A stretch of DNA of 64,000 nucleotides from Adiantum capillus-veneris. Lineage: Eukaryota; Streptophyta; Polypodiopsida; Polypodiales; Pteridaceae. The position numbers and the translations under genes are program-made. The stretch covers positions 150,489,640-150,553,639 of the forward strand of contig CM043955.1 in assembly GCA_014529385.2 (NCBI GenBank). Reading direction: 5' to 3'. Below are positions 1 to 10,180 of the stretch, piece after piece; position 1 is the stretch's first letter, and each line of letters begins with the position of its first letter. The notes under the pieces were generated by a model. It did not search any database. It was not told where the DNA came from and worked only from the letters and a program-made list of their open reading frames with translations.

Positions 1-592
1 TGCGCAGGAAATTTCAGCGAGTGAATTTGTGCTCGAAAACAACAAATTTAGTTGTTTTTAGCCTCAGAAGACATACATAAGGCTAATACACAGCCTTTAG
101 AAGCATGTAAACGCAAAAGCCCCAATTTGTAGCATCAAAATTGCATGAAATTGAGCCACAAATGGTCATACATCGACAAAATTTGTCAAATGTGCATAGA
201 TTGCATCAATTTGCACTTTCCCCAATGTAATTGCACTATAAAAACACTTGCAAAAACCTGCGTAATTCTGAAATTTGCTTAAAACACTTGTTTTGAGGCT
301 TGTTTTTCGGCAATTTTAGGGTTTTAGGGCAGCGGGGACTTAGCAAAAGTAGTCCCATACCTTAATACATCATTTGCAAAACCTGTATTTTGCTGTCATA
401 ACCTGTAATTTCCTGTTTTTGACCTAATTTCAGCCTGTTTTAGGTCAATTTTGGTTGCCGGGAGCTCTCTAGTATCCGAGGACGAGTCCTTTGGCAACGA
501 AATTGCAAAATCTCGTGTGAAAGTTGACCTTCTTGGCTGAAATTCAGCGTTTGCAGGTTTGGGGCAAACCCTAATCGGGCTGTGATACCAGT
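1..592 (-). mobile_element. Copia family A, leader of a second copy leaving the window
   Basis: This stretch matches 6788-7378 along its length, the leader between primer site and gag of the Copia element to the right. It ends at 578-590 in a minus-strand primer-binding-site-like sequence (TGGTATCACAGCC, one mismatch from the usual initiator-Met tRNA site) placed two bases from an LTR. A second copy of the family therefore starts at the LTR 593-849 and runs left out of the window. No coding sequence is visible. Small ORFs here, including one of about 104 codons on the minus strand, have no recognisable domain and lie in leader or LTR sequence. Confidence 0.75.
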
Positions 593-849
593 TGATGAGC
601 GCGCGGCGGTGTGTGCAAGTGAAACAGCACGCGAGGAAGTGCAGTGTGTGCAGAGAGGGGAGGCGAAGGCCAGCAGGAGAGGAAGCGCTAGCAGAAGAGA
701 GAGGACTCACGTTTTTGGGGAAAACTCAATAAGTGAGTTTTGGATTTTCCCACTTTTATTATAAGTGACCTTTAAAAAATGTGTCCTATTGAACTTGGAC
801 AAAGTATAAAAATGTACAAAAAGGGATTATTTAAGTCTTTAACCCAACA
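593..849 (-). repeat. LTR of Copia family A (left copy)
   Basis: Related to 7379-7689: both begin TGATGAGCG on the plus strand and end CTTTAACCCAA(C/T)A, so read on the minus strand the LTR runs TGTTGGG to CATCA with canonical TG/CA ends. It is about 257 bp against 311 bp for the other copy, and the middle is clearly diverged with indels, so both are old. A primer-site-like sequence abuts it on the left (5' LTR role for the off-window copy). On its right it abuts Gypsy integrase sequence with no purine tract, which argues against a simple 3' LTR role for the element to the right. Confidence 0.75.
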
Positions 850-1917
850 AATGAGCCTGCTGATCATGCACATATGACTTTAAAACATCAAAAGCCAATC
901 GATTGTAAATCTTTGTCTGACCATCTGATTGTGGATGAAAAGCCGATGAAAAATTCAACTTAGTGCCAAATTTTCAAAGAGTGCGCGCCAAAATTGGACG
1001 TGAACATAACATCCCTGTCTAAAACAATCGATTTTGGCAAACCACAGAGGGGATACCAATGCTTGATGAACAACCGTGCTACATCTTGTGCGGTGACAGT
1101 GGCCTTACAAGGAATCAACATGTAAAACTTGCTGAAACGATCAACAATTGTCAAACATTGAGTGTTCCTTGAATGCAAACTAGGTGGAAGGTTAGTCACA
1201 AAATCCATGAAAATATCTTGAAAAGGTCCATCGGAATAGGCAGCGGAAGTAAGAGGCTTTGCTGCTTACCCCGAGGAGCTTTTACCTTTTGACAAATAGT
1301 GCACTGTGTGACATAACGAAACACATCTTTTTTGCATTTGAGGCCAATAAAAGAATCTTTCTATTTTTTCCAAAGTGGTGTTCATTCCCTTGTGCCCACT
1401 AGTGAGAGTCTTGTGCATCATGCAATATGGTTGTCTTGAGAGAGGGCAACACACATAGACATTGACGAAAATACAACAAACCATCACGAATAAGATAGTT
1501 GCTTGGCCCTTGGGAAGCAAGAGCCTGCAACCATTGCTTACCAAACTCGGAATCCGCATACTGGTTCTTCATGCTGTCGAAAGACACCCTGAAGAGAAAC
1601 TGTGGATCTTGACTCAAGAGCTAGGATTTGTCTTTTGCGACTCAACGCATCTGCAATAGGGTTAGCTTTTCCAAGCACATAATCAAACCTCCAAATTGCT
1701 CAAAAAATTGTGACCACCGTGCTTGGCCATCACTCCATCGTGCACTAGGCATAGACTGGAGCCACTTGAGGGCTTGGTGATCTGTGCGAACTGTAAACTC
1801 TCTACCATAAAGAAAATGCTTAAGAGAGTGAACGACAGACAAAAGTTCTTTATCATAAACTGAATAGTTCTTTTTTGTACTATTGAGCTTCCGACTAAGG
1901 AAAGCTATTGGATTCGA
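850..1917 (-). pseudogene. Gypsy RNase H-integrase fragment
   Basis: Minus-strand Ty3/Gypsy pol sequence in several frames. From high to low coordinates: RNase H (IAFLSRKLNS, YDKELLSVVHSLKHFLYG, TDHQALKWLQS), an RNase H tail with the ADALSRK motif in a shifted frame near 1650, the HHCC integrase zinc finger (about 1300-1420, GHKGMNTTLEKIERFFYWP), then the integrase core (MDFVTNLPPS, DRFSKFYMLIPC, LDRDVMFTSNF, AFHPQSDGQT). It stops at the LTR at 849. At its upstream end it is fused, inside a single 122-codon frame, to Copia RNase H at about 1918. It carries at least three frameshifts plus stops and is non-functional. It may be flanking DNA into which the left Copia copy inserted, or part of a chimeric retrotranscript. 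Confidence 0.85.
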
Positions 1918-3330
1918 GAAGTGATACCGCACATCAATATGCTTTGTGCGTGCATGAAACATGGCATTCTTTGCCAGATATATGGCACTCTGGCCATCAC
2001 AACCAAGCATAGGTGCCTTCTAAGGCAAATCAAACTCACTGCATAAACGTGCTAACCAAATGGCTTCTTTGGAAGCCTCAATGGTTGAAATATATTCAGC
2101 CTCAGTGGTAGACAATGCAACTATCTTTTGCAATCTAGAACACCATGAAACAGCACCTCCTGCAAGAGTAAACACATAGCCACTTGTGGATTGCAGTGTG
2201 TCCACATCACCAGCCATGTCAAAATCACAAGATCCCTTCAACTCCAATGGTCCTTTACCATAGCAGAGGCATTTGTTTTTAGTCCCTTTCAAGTACCTCA
2301 TAATGGACTTCACTGCATCCCAATGCAACCTCCTTGGATTAGCCATAAACCGGCTCACAACTCCCACTGCATGGGCTATGTCAAGCCTAGTAGCAACCAT
2401 AGCATACATAAGTGAACCACAAGCTGAAGCGTAAGGCACACTTTGTATGTCATTGGATTCTTCCTTTGACTTGGGGCAATCATCCTTTTAGATTTTGACA
2501 TATGGTTGTAATGGCACACCAAGAGGCTTTGCGTCAGCCAAGTTAAATCTGTATAGCACCTTTTCAATGTACTTTTCTTGCGACAAATACAATGTGCGTT
2601 GGTCCCTTTGCCTTCTAACACGCACTCCAAGTATATGTTCAGTTGCCCCAAGGTCTTTCATTGAAAATGCAGATTTCAGTCGCGAATCAACAATGCTTCT
2701 TTTCTTTGCAGCTATCAATATATCATCCACATAGAGCACAAGAATGATAGGGCTGCCATCCTCATCACGTTTGGTATACAAACAATGGTTTGCATGGCTT
2801 CTTTGTAACCATGTTTCAGCATGAAGCGATCAAACTTCTTGTACCATTGTCTACATGATTGTTTCAGCCCAGACAAGCTTCTATTGAGCATACATACCAA
2901 ATGTTCCTTGCGAGGAATAACAAAACCCTCGGGTTGCTTCATGTAAAGCTCTTCCTCCACATCACCATGCAAGAAAGCTGTATGTACATCCATTTGGTCC
3001 ATTTCTAAATCAAGAGCAGCCACTATGGCAAACAATACACGCAAAGTGGTCATTTTCACAACAAGAGAGAACCCTTCATGAAAGTCTATGTCCTTGGTTT
3101 GAACATATCCCTTTGCAACTAGCCTTGCCTTATACTTGGGTTTTGCATCAACAATCTTGATTTTATACAACCATTTGTTAGGAATAGCCTTCCTTCCTTT
3201 GGGCAATTCCACCAAATCCCAAGTATGATTAGCATGCAAAGCTTTAATCTCGTCCAGCATAGCAAGCTCCCACTTGTCGCTCTGCTCACATGTCTTTGCC
3301 TCTTTATACGTAAGAGGCTCTCCCTCATCT
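1918..3330 (-). pseudogene. Copia reverse transcriptase and RNase H (truncated)
   Basis: The RT starts near 3290 with WELAMLDEIKALHANHTWDL, followed by AIPNKWLYKIK, ARLVAKGYVQTK and QMDVHTAFLHGDVEEELYMK. A frameshift near 2790 splits off the catalytic motif, which is intact in the next frame (LYVDDILIAA, about 2720). The connection and RNase H follow at about 2020-2460 (GSLMYAMVATRLDIAHAVG, TSGYVFTLAGGAVSW, ALSTTEAEYISTIEA). The usual DADWAG motif reads CDFDMAGD, so one aspartate position looks altered. A stop lies near 2022; the C-terminal GQSAIYLAKN and HARTKHIDVRYHF follow and then give way abruptly to Gypsy sequence. Confidence 0.9.
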
Positions 3331-3579
3331 GTCAACATAATGTAATGCAAAGAGGGATCATATCTACTCACAGGCCATCTTGGACGAGTAGACCGCCTCA
3401 CCCAATGATCCACATTATCCGGCAATGGGTTTACATCATGTGGCATGAGAAAAGCATCAACAATGGGTTGTTGTACATCATTTTCAGCACCATTTTCAGC
3501 ATTGTTTCTTGGCTGCAAATGCCCTTCAGGAGCCTCAATTTGCTGTCCAACATCTTCTCGCTCAAACACCACTGGATCA

Positions 3580-4572
3580 TCTACATTTTCAGCCATATGT
3601 GGTGCATCCTGAGGGTCAAGAATAGGCCTAACAGGTGGCTGGTCATGCTGAAATTTGACCCTTTTATCGTCATGCTTTGAGGCACAATTGTTTTGAAGCA
3701 GCCTTGCCAAAACAACATCCCGGCTGCGTATAACCCTTTTGAGCCGAGGTAACCAAATCTTGTAACCCATTTCGCCTTCTTCACCATATCCCAAGAAAAG
3801 GCCTTTAATGGACTTGGCATCTAGTTTGCTCCTCAACTCGGGTCTAACATGCATAAAAGCCTCGCAACCAAAAATGCGCAAGTGATCATATGAAGCAGGC
3901 TTGCCAGACCAAACCTCTTCAGGGATGTCACCTTTCAAAGACATGTGAGGGGATCGATTGCATATATGGACTACAGTTTTCAAAGCTTCTCCCCAAAATC
4001 CATGAGAGAGATTAGCTGTGGACAACATGCATCTCACCCTCTCACAAAGTTTCCTATTGAATCTTTTAGCCACACCATTAGAAGAGGGACTGTATGGCAC
4101 AGTAAGCTCCCTCTTAATGCCCAAATTTTCACAAAATTTGTTAAATTCTGCACTTGTGAACTCCCCCCATTGTCCGTACGCAAGCATTTTAGCTTTCTAC
4201 TTGTTTGGGTGGTCACAAATACATGAAAATTTTTAAACGCAGCAAAGGCTTCATCCTTAGATTTAAGCAAATAAACCCAAATTTTCCTAGAATGATCATC
4301 AACAAAGGAGACAAAATAGCATGCACCTCCCATAGACTTAGTAGGCATGCTACATACATCAGAATGTACAAGATCAAGCACACAAGATTACGAGAGACAC
4401 CGGAGTAATAAGAACGCTTTACTTGCTTGCCATATTGACATTCATTACAAAAGTCAAGCTTTGTACACTTAGCATCAAGCTTGTTCAAAGTACAAAGTTT
4501 AGAGAGGCCCTTTTGGCTCATATGGCCAAGCCTCTTGTGCCACAACTCCATGTGATAGTTAATTTCAGCCAA
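3580..4572 (-). pseudogene. Copia integrase with pre-integrase zinc finger
   Basis: The pre-integrase region gives LWHKRLGHMSQKGLSKL and CNECQYGKQ (HHCC finger) around 4440-4545. The catalytic core follows in two further frames: LVHSDVCS and FVDDHSRKIWVYLLKSKDEA, then TDNGG, then VPYSPSSNGVAKRFNRKL (usually QNGVAER). C-terminal motifs RIFGCEAFMHV, KSIKGLFLGYG and SRDVVLARL lie at 3700-3880. Two frameshifts, near 4380 and 4187, break the protein. A long opposite-strand frame at 3225-3680 lies over the same DNA and is taken as a shadow. Confidence 0.88.
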
Positions 4573-4625
4573 TGCATAAACTTGCCCAACACGGCCTTTC
4601 CATGCATGCAGTAAAGTGTCCTGTT

Positions 4626-5132
4626 CTATGTGCCCTTTACAATCAGCCTTGAGCCTTTAGTCATTTTCCATGATCGTCGCTCAAACAAGATGCTGTAACC
4701 ATGCATATCCATCTGACCAACAGAAAGCAGACTCTTCTTGATTCCTGGCACATATCTAACATCATGCAAGACAAGCTCATTTGTGCCATCTATAGAGAGA
4801 TGCACAGTGCCAATATCCTCAATGGAACATGCATGATTGTTTCCAAGGTATACATGGCCATGCTTGCCTGCATCAAAAGTAGAGAAACACTCCTTGATAG
4901 GAGTCACATGAAATGAAGCACCGGAATCAACTATCCAAGTCTGGGATAATGCATCATTGACAGTCAACAAAGCATCAATAAGATCACTCTTGGTGATCTG
5001 CATGTCCTGTGAATGAAGATTTAGAGAGGCATCAAAGTCATAAGCATCATCATATGACAAAGTGGCACACAAGATGTCCTCTACATCTGACAGTTGCTCA
5101 ATCACAACACTAGAAGCCATGTTGGCCTTCTC
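4626..5132 (-). pseudogene. Copia aspartic protease region
   Basis: A frame of about 164 codons with the retropepsin active site WIVDSGASFHVTP near 4910-4950 and the downstream LHDVRYVPGIKKSLLSVGQ that is typical of Copia protease before the pre-integrase finger. It is continuous with gag once the 645-bp insertion at 5133-5777 and one copy of its 5-bp target duplication are set aside. The frame ends at a stop near 4626 just before the integrase finger. Cleavage of the Gag-Pol polyprotein is the expected role. Confidence 0.88.
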
Positions 5133-5777
5133 TATTGGGCACTGACGACGTTAGTGGGGATGTCGTGGTATTTAGTCAATATTATGCATGATGGAGCTGA
5201 TGGTTATATTGTCTCGTGGGTGACTACCATGGGTCTATACCTTGCACTTTCCTTTAAGGGTGAATCTGGGCTTATCCTGGATTCATCTAGGTATATTTTT
5301 TAGTCGTATAGCGGACATGCAGACTTCACATTGTGAAGTTTTCGTCCGAGTTACGACCAGTTGATATTGTGCTAATTCTTTCTATCTTTTGTGGTACGTA
5401 TGCCCTATCAACTACCTCATTTTTGTGCTAATTTTTTCGATTTAATGCTTCTTTTAGTACTAGGCTTCATTATGGCTGAGTCTGCCCTTGATCTCTGGAG
5501 TCATGACAGAAACTCAGTACGCTGAACTTTGTGTTGATGTATGCTCATGTGTGTGTGCGTGTGGTGTGTGTTGTGTTTGGGAGCATATGTTAGTACCTAG
5601 TTCTACACCCACTATTGGGCACTGACGACGTTGGTGGGGATGTCGTGGTATTTAGTCAATACTATGTATGATGGAGCTGATGGTTATATTGTCTCGTGGG
5701 TGACTACCATGGGTCTATACCTTGCACTTTCCTTTAAGGGTGAATCTGGGCTTATCCTGGATTCATGTAGGTATATA
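5133..5777. mobile_element. 645-bp element with 165-bp direct terminal repeats, unclassified
   Basis: Direct repeats at 5133-5297 and 5613-5777 are nearly identical (a handful of differences) and enclose about 315 bp of T-rich, non-coding DNA. The flanks TTCTC at 5128-5132 and 5778-5782 are a 5-bp target duplication. Removing the element and one copy joins the Copia frame without a gap, so this is a true insertion. The repeats start TATTGGGCACTGACG and end GGTATAT(A/T), not TG/CA, and I see no primer site or polypurine tract. It resembles a TRIM-like minimal LTR element but may be something else. Confidence 0.7.
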
Positions 5778-6624
5778 TTCTCTTTGTCCTTTGAGCTATC
5801 CTGTGCATCAGTCTCGACTTCCTTCTTCTCTTTCTTTTTGTCTCCGCCATTCTTTTTCCGTTCTAACTCGGCTTTGTAGTACCTGCAATCGGGTTTCTTG
5901 TGACCTTTCCTACCACACTGATAGCAAGTCACAGCACCCTTGCCTTTGCTGGCATTTCCCCTTTCCTTACTCTTACTCTTACTCCTTTGTGCATAGACAT
6001 TCTTCTTCTCTGTTATGCCTCTAACCATGTTGGCAGAGCTGCCTCCCTCTCCACTTGCTTTCCTCTTGATTTCCTCATTCAAGATAGAACCCCTAACACC
6101 ATCAAAGGTCAAATTGGGGTTATTTGACAATGAAACCACCAAGGTTTCCCATGAATCAGGTAAGGTCATAAGCAAGAAGATATCTTTCAGCTCATCATCA
6201 AAAGGAGGCAAACCTGAATCTTAACTGGGACAAAGTACCTGCGAACAACGACAAGTGCTCTGCAGCGCGCTTGGACTCATCTAGTTGCATGCCAACAAGT
6301 TTTCGCATCCAATGCACTTGGTCAACAGGCGTTGTATTCTCATACATCCCCTTTAACTTCTCCCACACATCAAAAGCAGTTGTGAGACCTTTCAAATCAA
6401 TGTATCTCATCGGTCATGGCCATTTTAATGTATGTAACTGTCTTCCTGTTCTGGCTAACCCATGCTTCATCTGTCATATTCTGTGGCTTTACCTGTTCAA
6501 GTGCCCCTTCACAATCCTTAAGAAATAGGATTCCCTGGATCCTGTCTTTCCAAAGGTCGAAACCTGTTTCATCGAACCTCCTAATCTCGAAGAGATTCTT
6601 CATATCCGAAGAAGATGAGGCCAT
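5778..6624 (-). pseudogene. Copia gag
   Basis: The start is set at the ATG at 6622-6624 (MASSSSDMKNLFEIRRFD), which gives the usual N-terminal 'F x G x N F/Y xx W' style region (FDETGFDLWKDRIQGIL). UBN2-type gag motifs follow (TAFDVWEKLKGMYENTT, LPDSWETLVVSLSN) and the CCHC zinc knuckle CYQCGRKGHKKPDC at about 5890-5930. Frameshifts near 6400 and 6205 break it. The 3' end runs into the insertion at 5777. Gag builds the virus-like particle and packages the RNA. Confidence 0.88.
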
Positions 6625-7363
6625 AGTTGCACGAATAAGAGGGCTAATACGTTGAATTTTTGGGCAAAATGCACAAAAACCGGAGCATAGCCTCACAGAG
6701 GTGTGCACTACAGCTCCAAATGGTCACATGAGCAATTTGGGGCAAAATAGGTCGATTTAGGCACAAAAAACAATTTCTGAAATTTATGCGCAGGAAATTT
6801 CAGCGAGCGAATTTGTACTCAAAAACAACAATTTTAGTTGTTTTTAGCCTCACAGAACATACATAAGGCGAATGCACAACCTTTAGAAGCATGTATGACC
6901 AAAAACCCCAATTTGTAGCATCAAATTGCACGAAATTGAGCCACAAATGGTCATACATAGCCAAAACTTGTCAAATGTGCGCAGATTGCATCACTTTGCA
7001 CTTTCCCCAATGTAGACGCATCAAGAATACACTTGCAAAAACCTGCGTAAATATGAAATTTGCTGAACACACCTGTTTTGGGATCTGTTTTTCGGCAATT
7101 TCAGTGTTTTCGGGTAACGGGGACCTAGCAAAGATGTTCCCACACCTTAAAACATGATTTGCAAAACCTGTATTTTGCTGTCATAACCTGTGATTTATTG
7201 ATTTTGACATAATTTCAACTTGTTTCAGGTCAATTTTACTTGCCGAGAGCTCCCTAGTGTCCGAGGACGAGTCTTTTGGCGATGAAATTGCAAAATCTCG
7301 CGTGAAAGTTGACCTCCTTGGCTGAAAATCTGCATTTGTAGGTTTGGGAGCAAACCCTAATTA
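6625..7363 (-). other. Copia family A untranslated leader
   Basis: Non-coding leader between primer site and gag. Its distal part, 6788-7363, is repeated at 1-577. I see no further feature. Confidence 0.7.
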
Positions 7364-7376
7364 GGCTCTGATACCA
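7364..7376 (-). other. Primer binding site, initiator-Met tRNA
   Basis: Read on the minus strand it is TGGTATCAGAGCC, complementary to the 3' end of plant initiator methionine tRNA, two bases after the LTR end. It fixes the orientation of the element and the inner LTR boundary. Confidence 0.85.
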
Positions 7377-7378
7377 GT

Positions 7379-7689
7379 TGATGAGCGAGCGGCGATGTGT
7401 GCAAGTGATAAGAGCATGCGAAGATGTGTAGGGTGTGTACCTTGAAGAGGGGCGAAGACCTGCAGAGCAGAGGGCGCTAGGGAACGAAGATAGCAGAGAG
7501 AGAGAGAGAGAGAGCACTACGATATATTTGGGGGAACGAGTTAGTGAGTAAAATTGACTCACATTCCCTTTATTAAAAAGTATAGGACCAATTTAAAGTT
7601 AGTGGCTAAGTTCAATGTGAACTTGGCCAAAGGTTAATAACCTTTAAAACTATACACAAAAGGAGGCGATTTGGGCCTTTAACCCAATA
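7379..7689 (-). repeat. 5' LTR of Copia family A
   Basis: Minus-strand LTR with TA(TTGGG) at the outer end and CATCA at the inner end next to the primer site. It contains a GA run (about 7496-7514) and an AATAAAG polyadenylation-like signal on the minus strand near 7570. The sequence to the right (7690 on) is plus-strand Gypsy integrase, so the element's 5' side abuts or interrupts that Gypsy. Confidence 0.8.
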
Positions 7690-9400
7690 GATCATGGAAG
7701 AGAGTCATGTCCCGCCGTATGTAGGGCATTGCGGCATTGATGCGATAGTTAAAGCGATAGAGACATTCTTCTATTCGCCTACCTTGAGGAGAGATGTGGA
7801 TGCCTATGTGCGAGCATGCATAGTTTGCCAAAAGGTCAAGTTTGACAGGCAAAAGCCACCAGGGTTGTTACAACCACTGTCGATTTCGGATAAGCCATGG
7901 GAAAGCATTGCTATGGACCAGTGTGACATAAAAACGCGTTTCATGCAGATGAAACCCCGAAACCCCGAAACTTATGAAACGTTTTGCCGATACGCATGAA
8001 ACGGACAGGCATTTTTTATAAAACGTTAAAAATTGGGGCTTTTTTTTCATTTTTTTGAGGTCTAGCTCCAGTTACCAGATGATTGTGGTCTCTAAAACTT
8101 ATGGTTTGTGACATTGAATTAAGTTTGAACTTTGTTCAATAGAAGTACTTTGCTAAATGAATCAATGATGCATCAGTTATGATTCATGAAACTAGTGGTT
8201 GTGTTTTAACTTTCAATGATATTGAATATCTCTTTGATCGTGCTCGCTTGAAGTCGCTTCTAAGTAGTGAGCACTAAGCAGTGAGCACGTCTCTCTCTCT
8301 CTCTCTTGTGGGCATTAAAGTCTAGAGTCATGTGTGCTACATTATATACGTATTTATCATATTTTATTAATATATAATTTAATGTCGTTTATGAAACGTG
8401 TTTCATGTTTTTGACGCTATGAAATGAAATGTTTCAAAACCTCGAAACCCCGAAACGATCGAAACCACGAAACGTTTCATGTCACACTGCTATGGACTTT
8501 ATCTTTGATCTTCCAAGAACGCCAACAGGGAATGATGGTATATGGACCATTATCTGCAGGTTTAGCAAGTAGACCCATTTTATCCCTGTCAGGAAGAAGA
8601 TAAAATCTGATCAAATGGGACGCTTGTTCATGTACAATGCGTTTAAGTACCATGGTATGCCACAATTGATTATCAATGATCGTGATCTTCGCATGACCAG
8701 TTTGTTCATGAGAGGATTGTTTGAGAACATAGGCACTACGCTCAAGTTCTCGTCTTCGTTTCATCCACAAACTGATGGACAGTCAGAAGAGGCTAATTCT
8801 ACTGTCTTAGATGTGCTGAAATGCTATGTGTCAGATAATAAAGGCAAGTGGGAACAACATTTGCGTACAATAATACGGTGCATTCGTCTATTGGCAAAGC
8901 ACCTTTTAGATTGTTGAAGGCGGCAAAAAGGTTCCTCTCATTTTGCATACAAAGGACAAGATCTTTGGGGTAGATCGATATGTTGAGAACATGGATGAAA
9001 TGTACAAGAAAATTAAAGTTGCCTTGGAGAAGACTCAGGCAAAACAGAAAAAGGCTGTTGATCGTCACCGTCGTGAATTGTTGTTATCACCTGGTGATTG
9101 GATTCTTTTAAGGTTCGAAAAGGCAAGGTTCAAGAAAATGAAGGGCAAGGAACGGCTGTTTCCTAAGCGCAGTATGCGTTACTATGGGCCTTTTCAAGTG
9201 CTTGACAAGATCATCGATGTGGCTTACAGGCTGAAATTGCCTGATGCATGGAAGATTCATAATGCGTTTCACGTGAGTCTTCTAAGACCCTTCGTGGGTG
9301 ATGTGCCCGAAGATATGCCAGATGAGAATCAACCAGAAGTTGAGGAACTTGATGAGATCCTCGTACCTGAGCAAGTTTTGGCACAGAAGGACAGAAAAGT
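7690..9400 (+). pseudogene. Gypsy A integrase (split by a MITE)
   Basis: The zinc-finger part 7694-7918 has VGHCGIDAIVKAIETFFYSP and CIVCQKVKF. After the MITE the core resumes at 8498 in the same frame (FIFDLPRTP, NDRDLRMTS, FHPQTDGQSEEAN), so the three acidic catalytic positions (D in AMD/FIFD, D in NDRD, E in QSEE) can be seen. A TAG at 8570-8572 and a frameshift near 8880 disable it. The second frame, from 8943, carries PGDWILLRFEKARFKK and RYYGPFQVLDKI, the GPY/F module of chromoviruses, then IHNAFHVSLLRPF and EILVPEQVLAQKDRK. The role is insertion of the cDNA into the genome. Confidence 0.87.
7919..8489. mobile_element. hAT-like MITE inside Gypsy A integrase
   Basis: A 571-bp insertion flanked by the 8-bp target duplication CTATGGAC (7911-7918 and 8490-8497). 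The termini form an 11-bp perfect inverted repeat, CAGTGTGACAT. Inside each end are arrays of GAAAC/GTTTC and CCCCGAAAC units typical of subterminal repeats. It has no transposase ORF. Removing it restores the integrase reading AMDFIFDLP. The 8-bp duplication and CA...TG ends suggest the hAT superfamily. Confidence 0.88.
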
Positions 9401-9790
9401 TGCTTGCCACACTTGTCACCATGTCAGCTTGGACTTCAACACCGACCTGGATTCGCTAGAGCAGCACAGCCTCAATTCTATGTACATCTTCGCTGCCTTT
9501 TTCCCTGCGATTGCAAAGAAGTGAGAAGACCATGTTGAACTCATCGACAGGCAAACCTTCGGCGACAAACACAGCAGTGTCTGTCAACCTCAGGGCCAGC
9601 GAGGCAGGCCAGGGCACGAACGTTTTGCTTTGCGGAGACCGATGAGGAATCTGGAGACATTCCACTTAATGAAGTTCGACCGAGTAAAGTCTTACACATT
9701 TTGAAAAGGAAATAAGGAGACGAATCTTGAGAGATTCGGGACCTCTTTGCATATGAGTTCATAACGGGAGGCAAGGCGTGGTGCAAGATG
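9401..9790. other. Foreign filler inside the Gypsy A chromodomain region
   Basis: Between AQKDRKV (ends about 9400) and LVKFKNYPLMN (about 9795) Gypsy B has only a short linker (26190-26230), while here there are about 390 bp of unrelated, GC-richer sequence. The left part stays open as an extension of the integrase frame to 9524. A second stretch, 9640-9710, reads DEESGDIPLNEVRPSKV in one plus frame. I recognise no domain and see no terminal repeats. It may be a captured fragment or a degenerate insertion. Confidence 0.45.
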
Positions 9791-9794
9791 CTAC

Positions 9795-10010
9795 TTGGTG
9801 AAGTTCAAGAACTATCCGCTTATGAATGCAAAGTGGATGGAAGAGAATGCAAAGTGGATGGAAGAGCATGAACTGTCAGAGTCACCAAATGTATTGCAGC
9901 TTTATCTTGAAGCCTTTGGGTTACAACCTACTAATGCCCCAACCCAACGTGTGCAAAGGAGGGGTAATGATGGAGCTAGTACACAAAATGTACATATGAA
10001 TTCAGTGTAA
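9795..10010 (+). pseudogene. Gypsy A chromodomain tail
   Basis: VKFKNYPLMNAKWMEE is the C-terminal half of a chromodomain, which in chromoviruses directs integration to marked chromatin. A 21-bp in-frame duplication gives KWMEENAKWMEE. The frame ends at 10010 with a short hydrophilic tail. About 160 bp of untranslated sequence and a polypurine tract follow. Confidence 0.8.
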
Positions 10011-10180
10011 TAGATGGAAATGACAAAAATATGAAGGTCTCATTAAGTCATTTGTATCTATGTGTTACGACCTTTCTTGCGGATACATGTGATGATAAAA
10101 GAGTGTTAATAGCACAAGATCATTAGTGGCGTGTATTTATGGTATGCAATCAAGGATGTTTGCGATTTCAAGAGGGGGGT

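Larger units (their letters stand above)
1918..7689 (-). mobile_element. Copia LTR retrotransposon (family A), decayed, 3' end lost
   Basis: Minus-strand element with 5' LTR at 7379-7689, initiator-Met primer site at 7364-7376, leader 6625-7363, gag, then protease, integrase, RT and RNase H in the Copia order (integrase before RT). The 3' end breaks off inside RNase H at about 1918, so the polypurine tract and its own 3' LTR are missing. A 645-bp element sits at 5133-5777. Reading frames are interrupted by several frameshifts and stops, and the element cannot move on its own. The domain parts are annotated separately. Confidence 0.9.
7690..10180 (+). mobile_element. Chromodomain Gypsy A, 3' part
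   Basis: Plus-strand Gypsy remnant: integrase zinc finger, integrase core, GPY/F-type C-terminal module, chromodomain, short untranslated region, polypurine tract AAGAGGGGGG at 10169-10178 and then a 3' LTR from 10181. All upstream domains are missing because the Copia LTR abuts at 7689. A hAT-like MITE (7919-8489) and about 390 bp of foreign sequence (9400-9790) interrupt it. Confidence 0.85.

Noticed and set aside
3225-3680. 151-codon plus-strand frame
   Set aside because: Antisense shadow of Copia integrase and RT.
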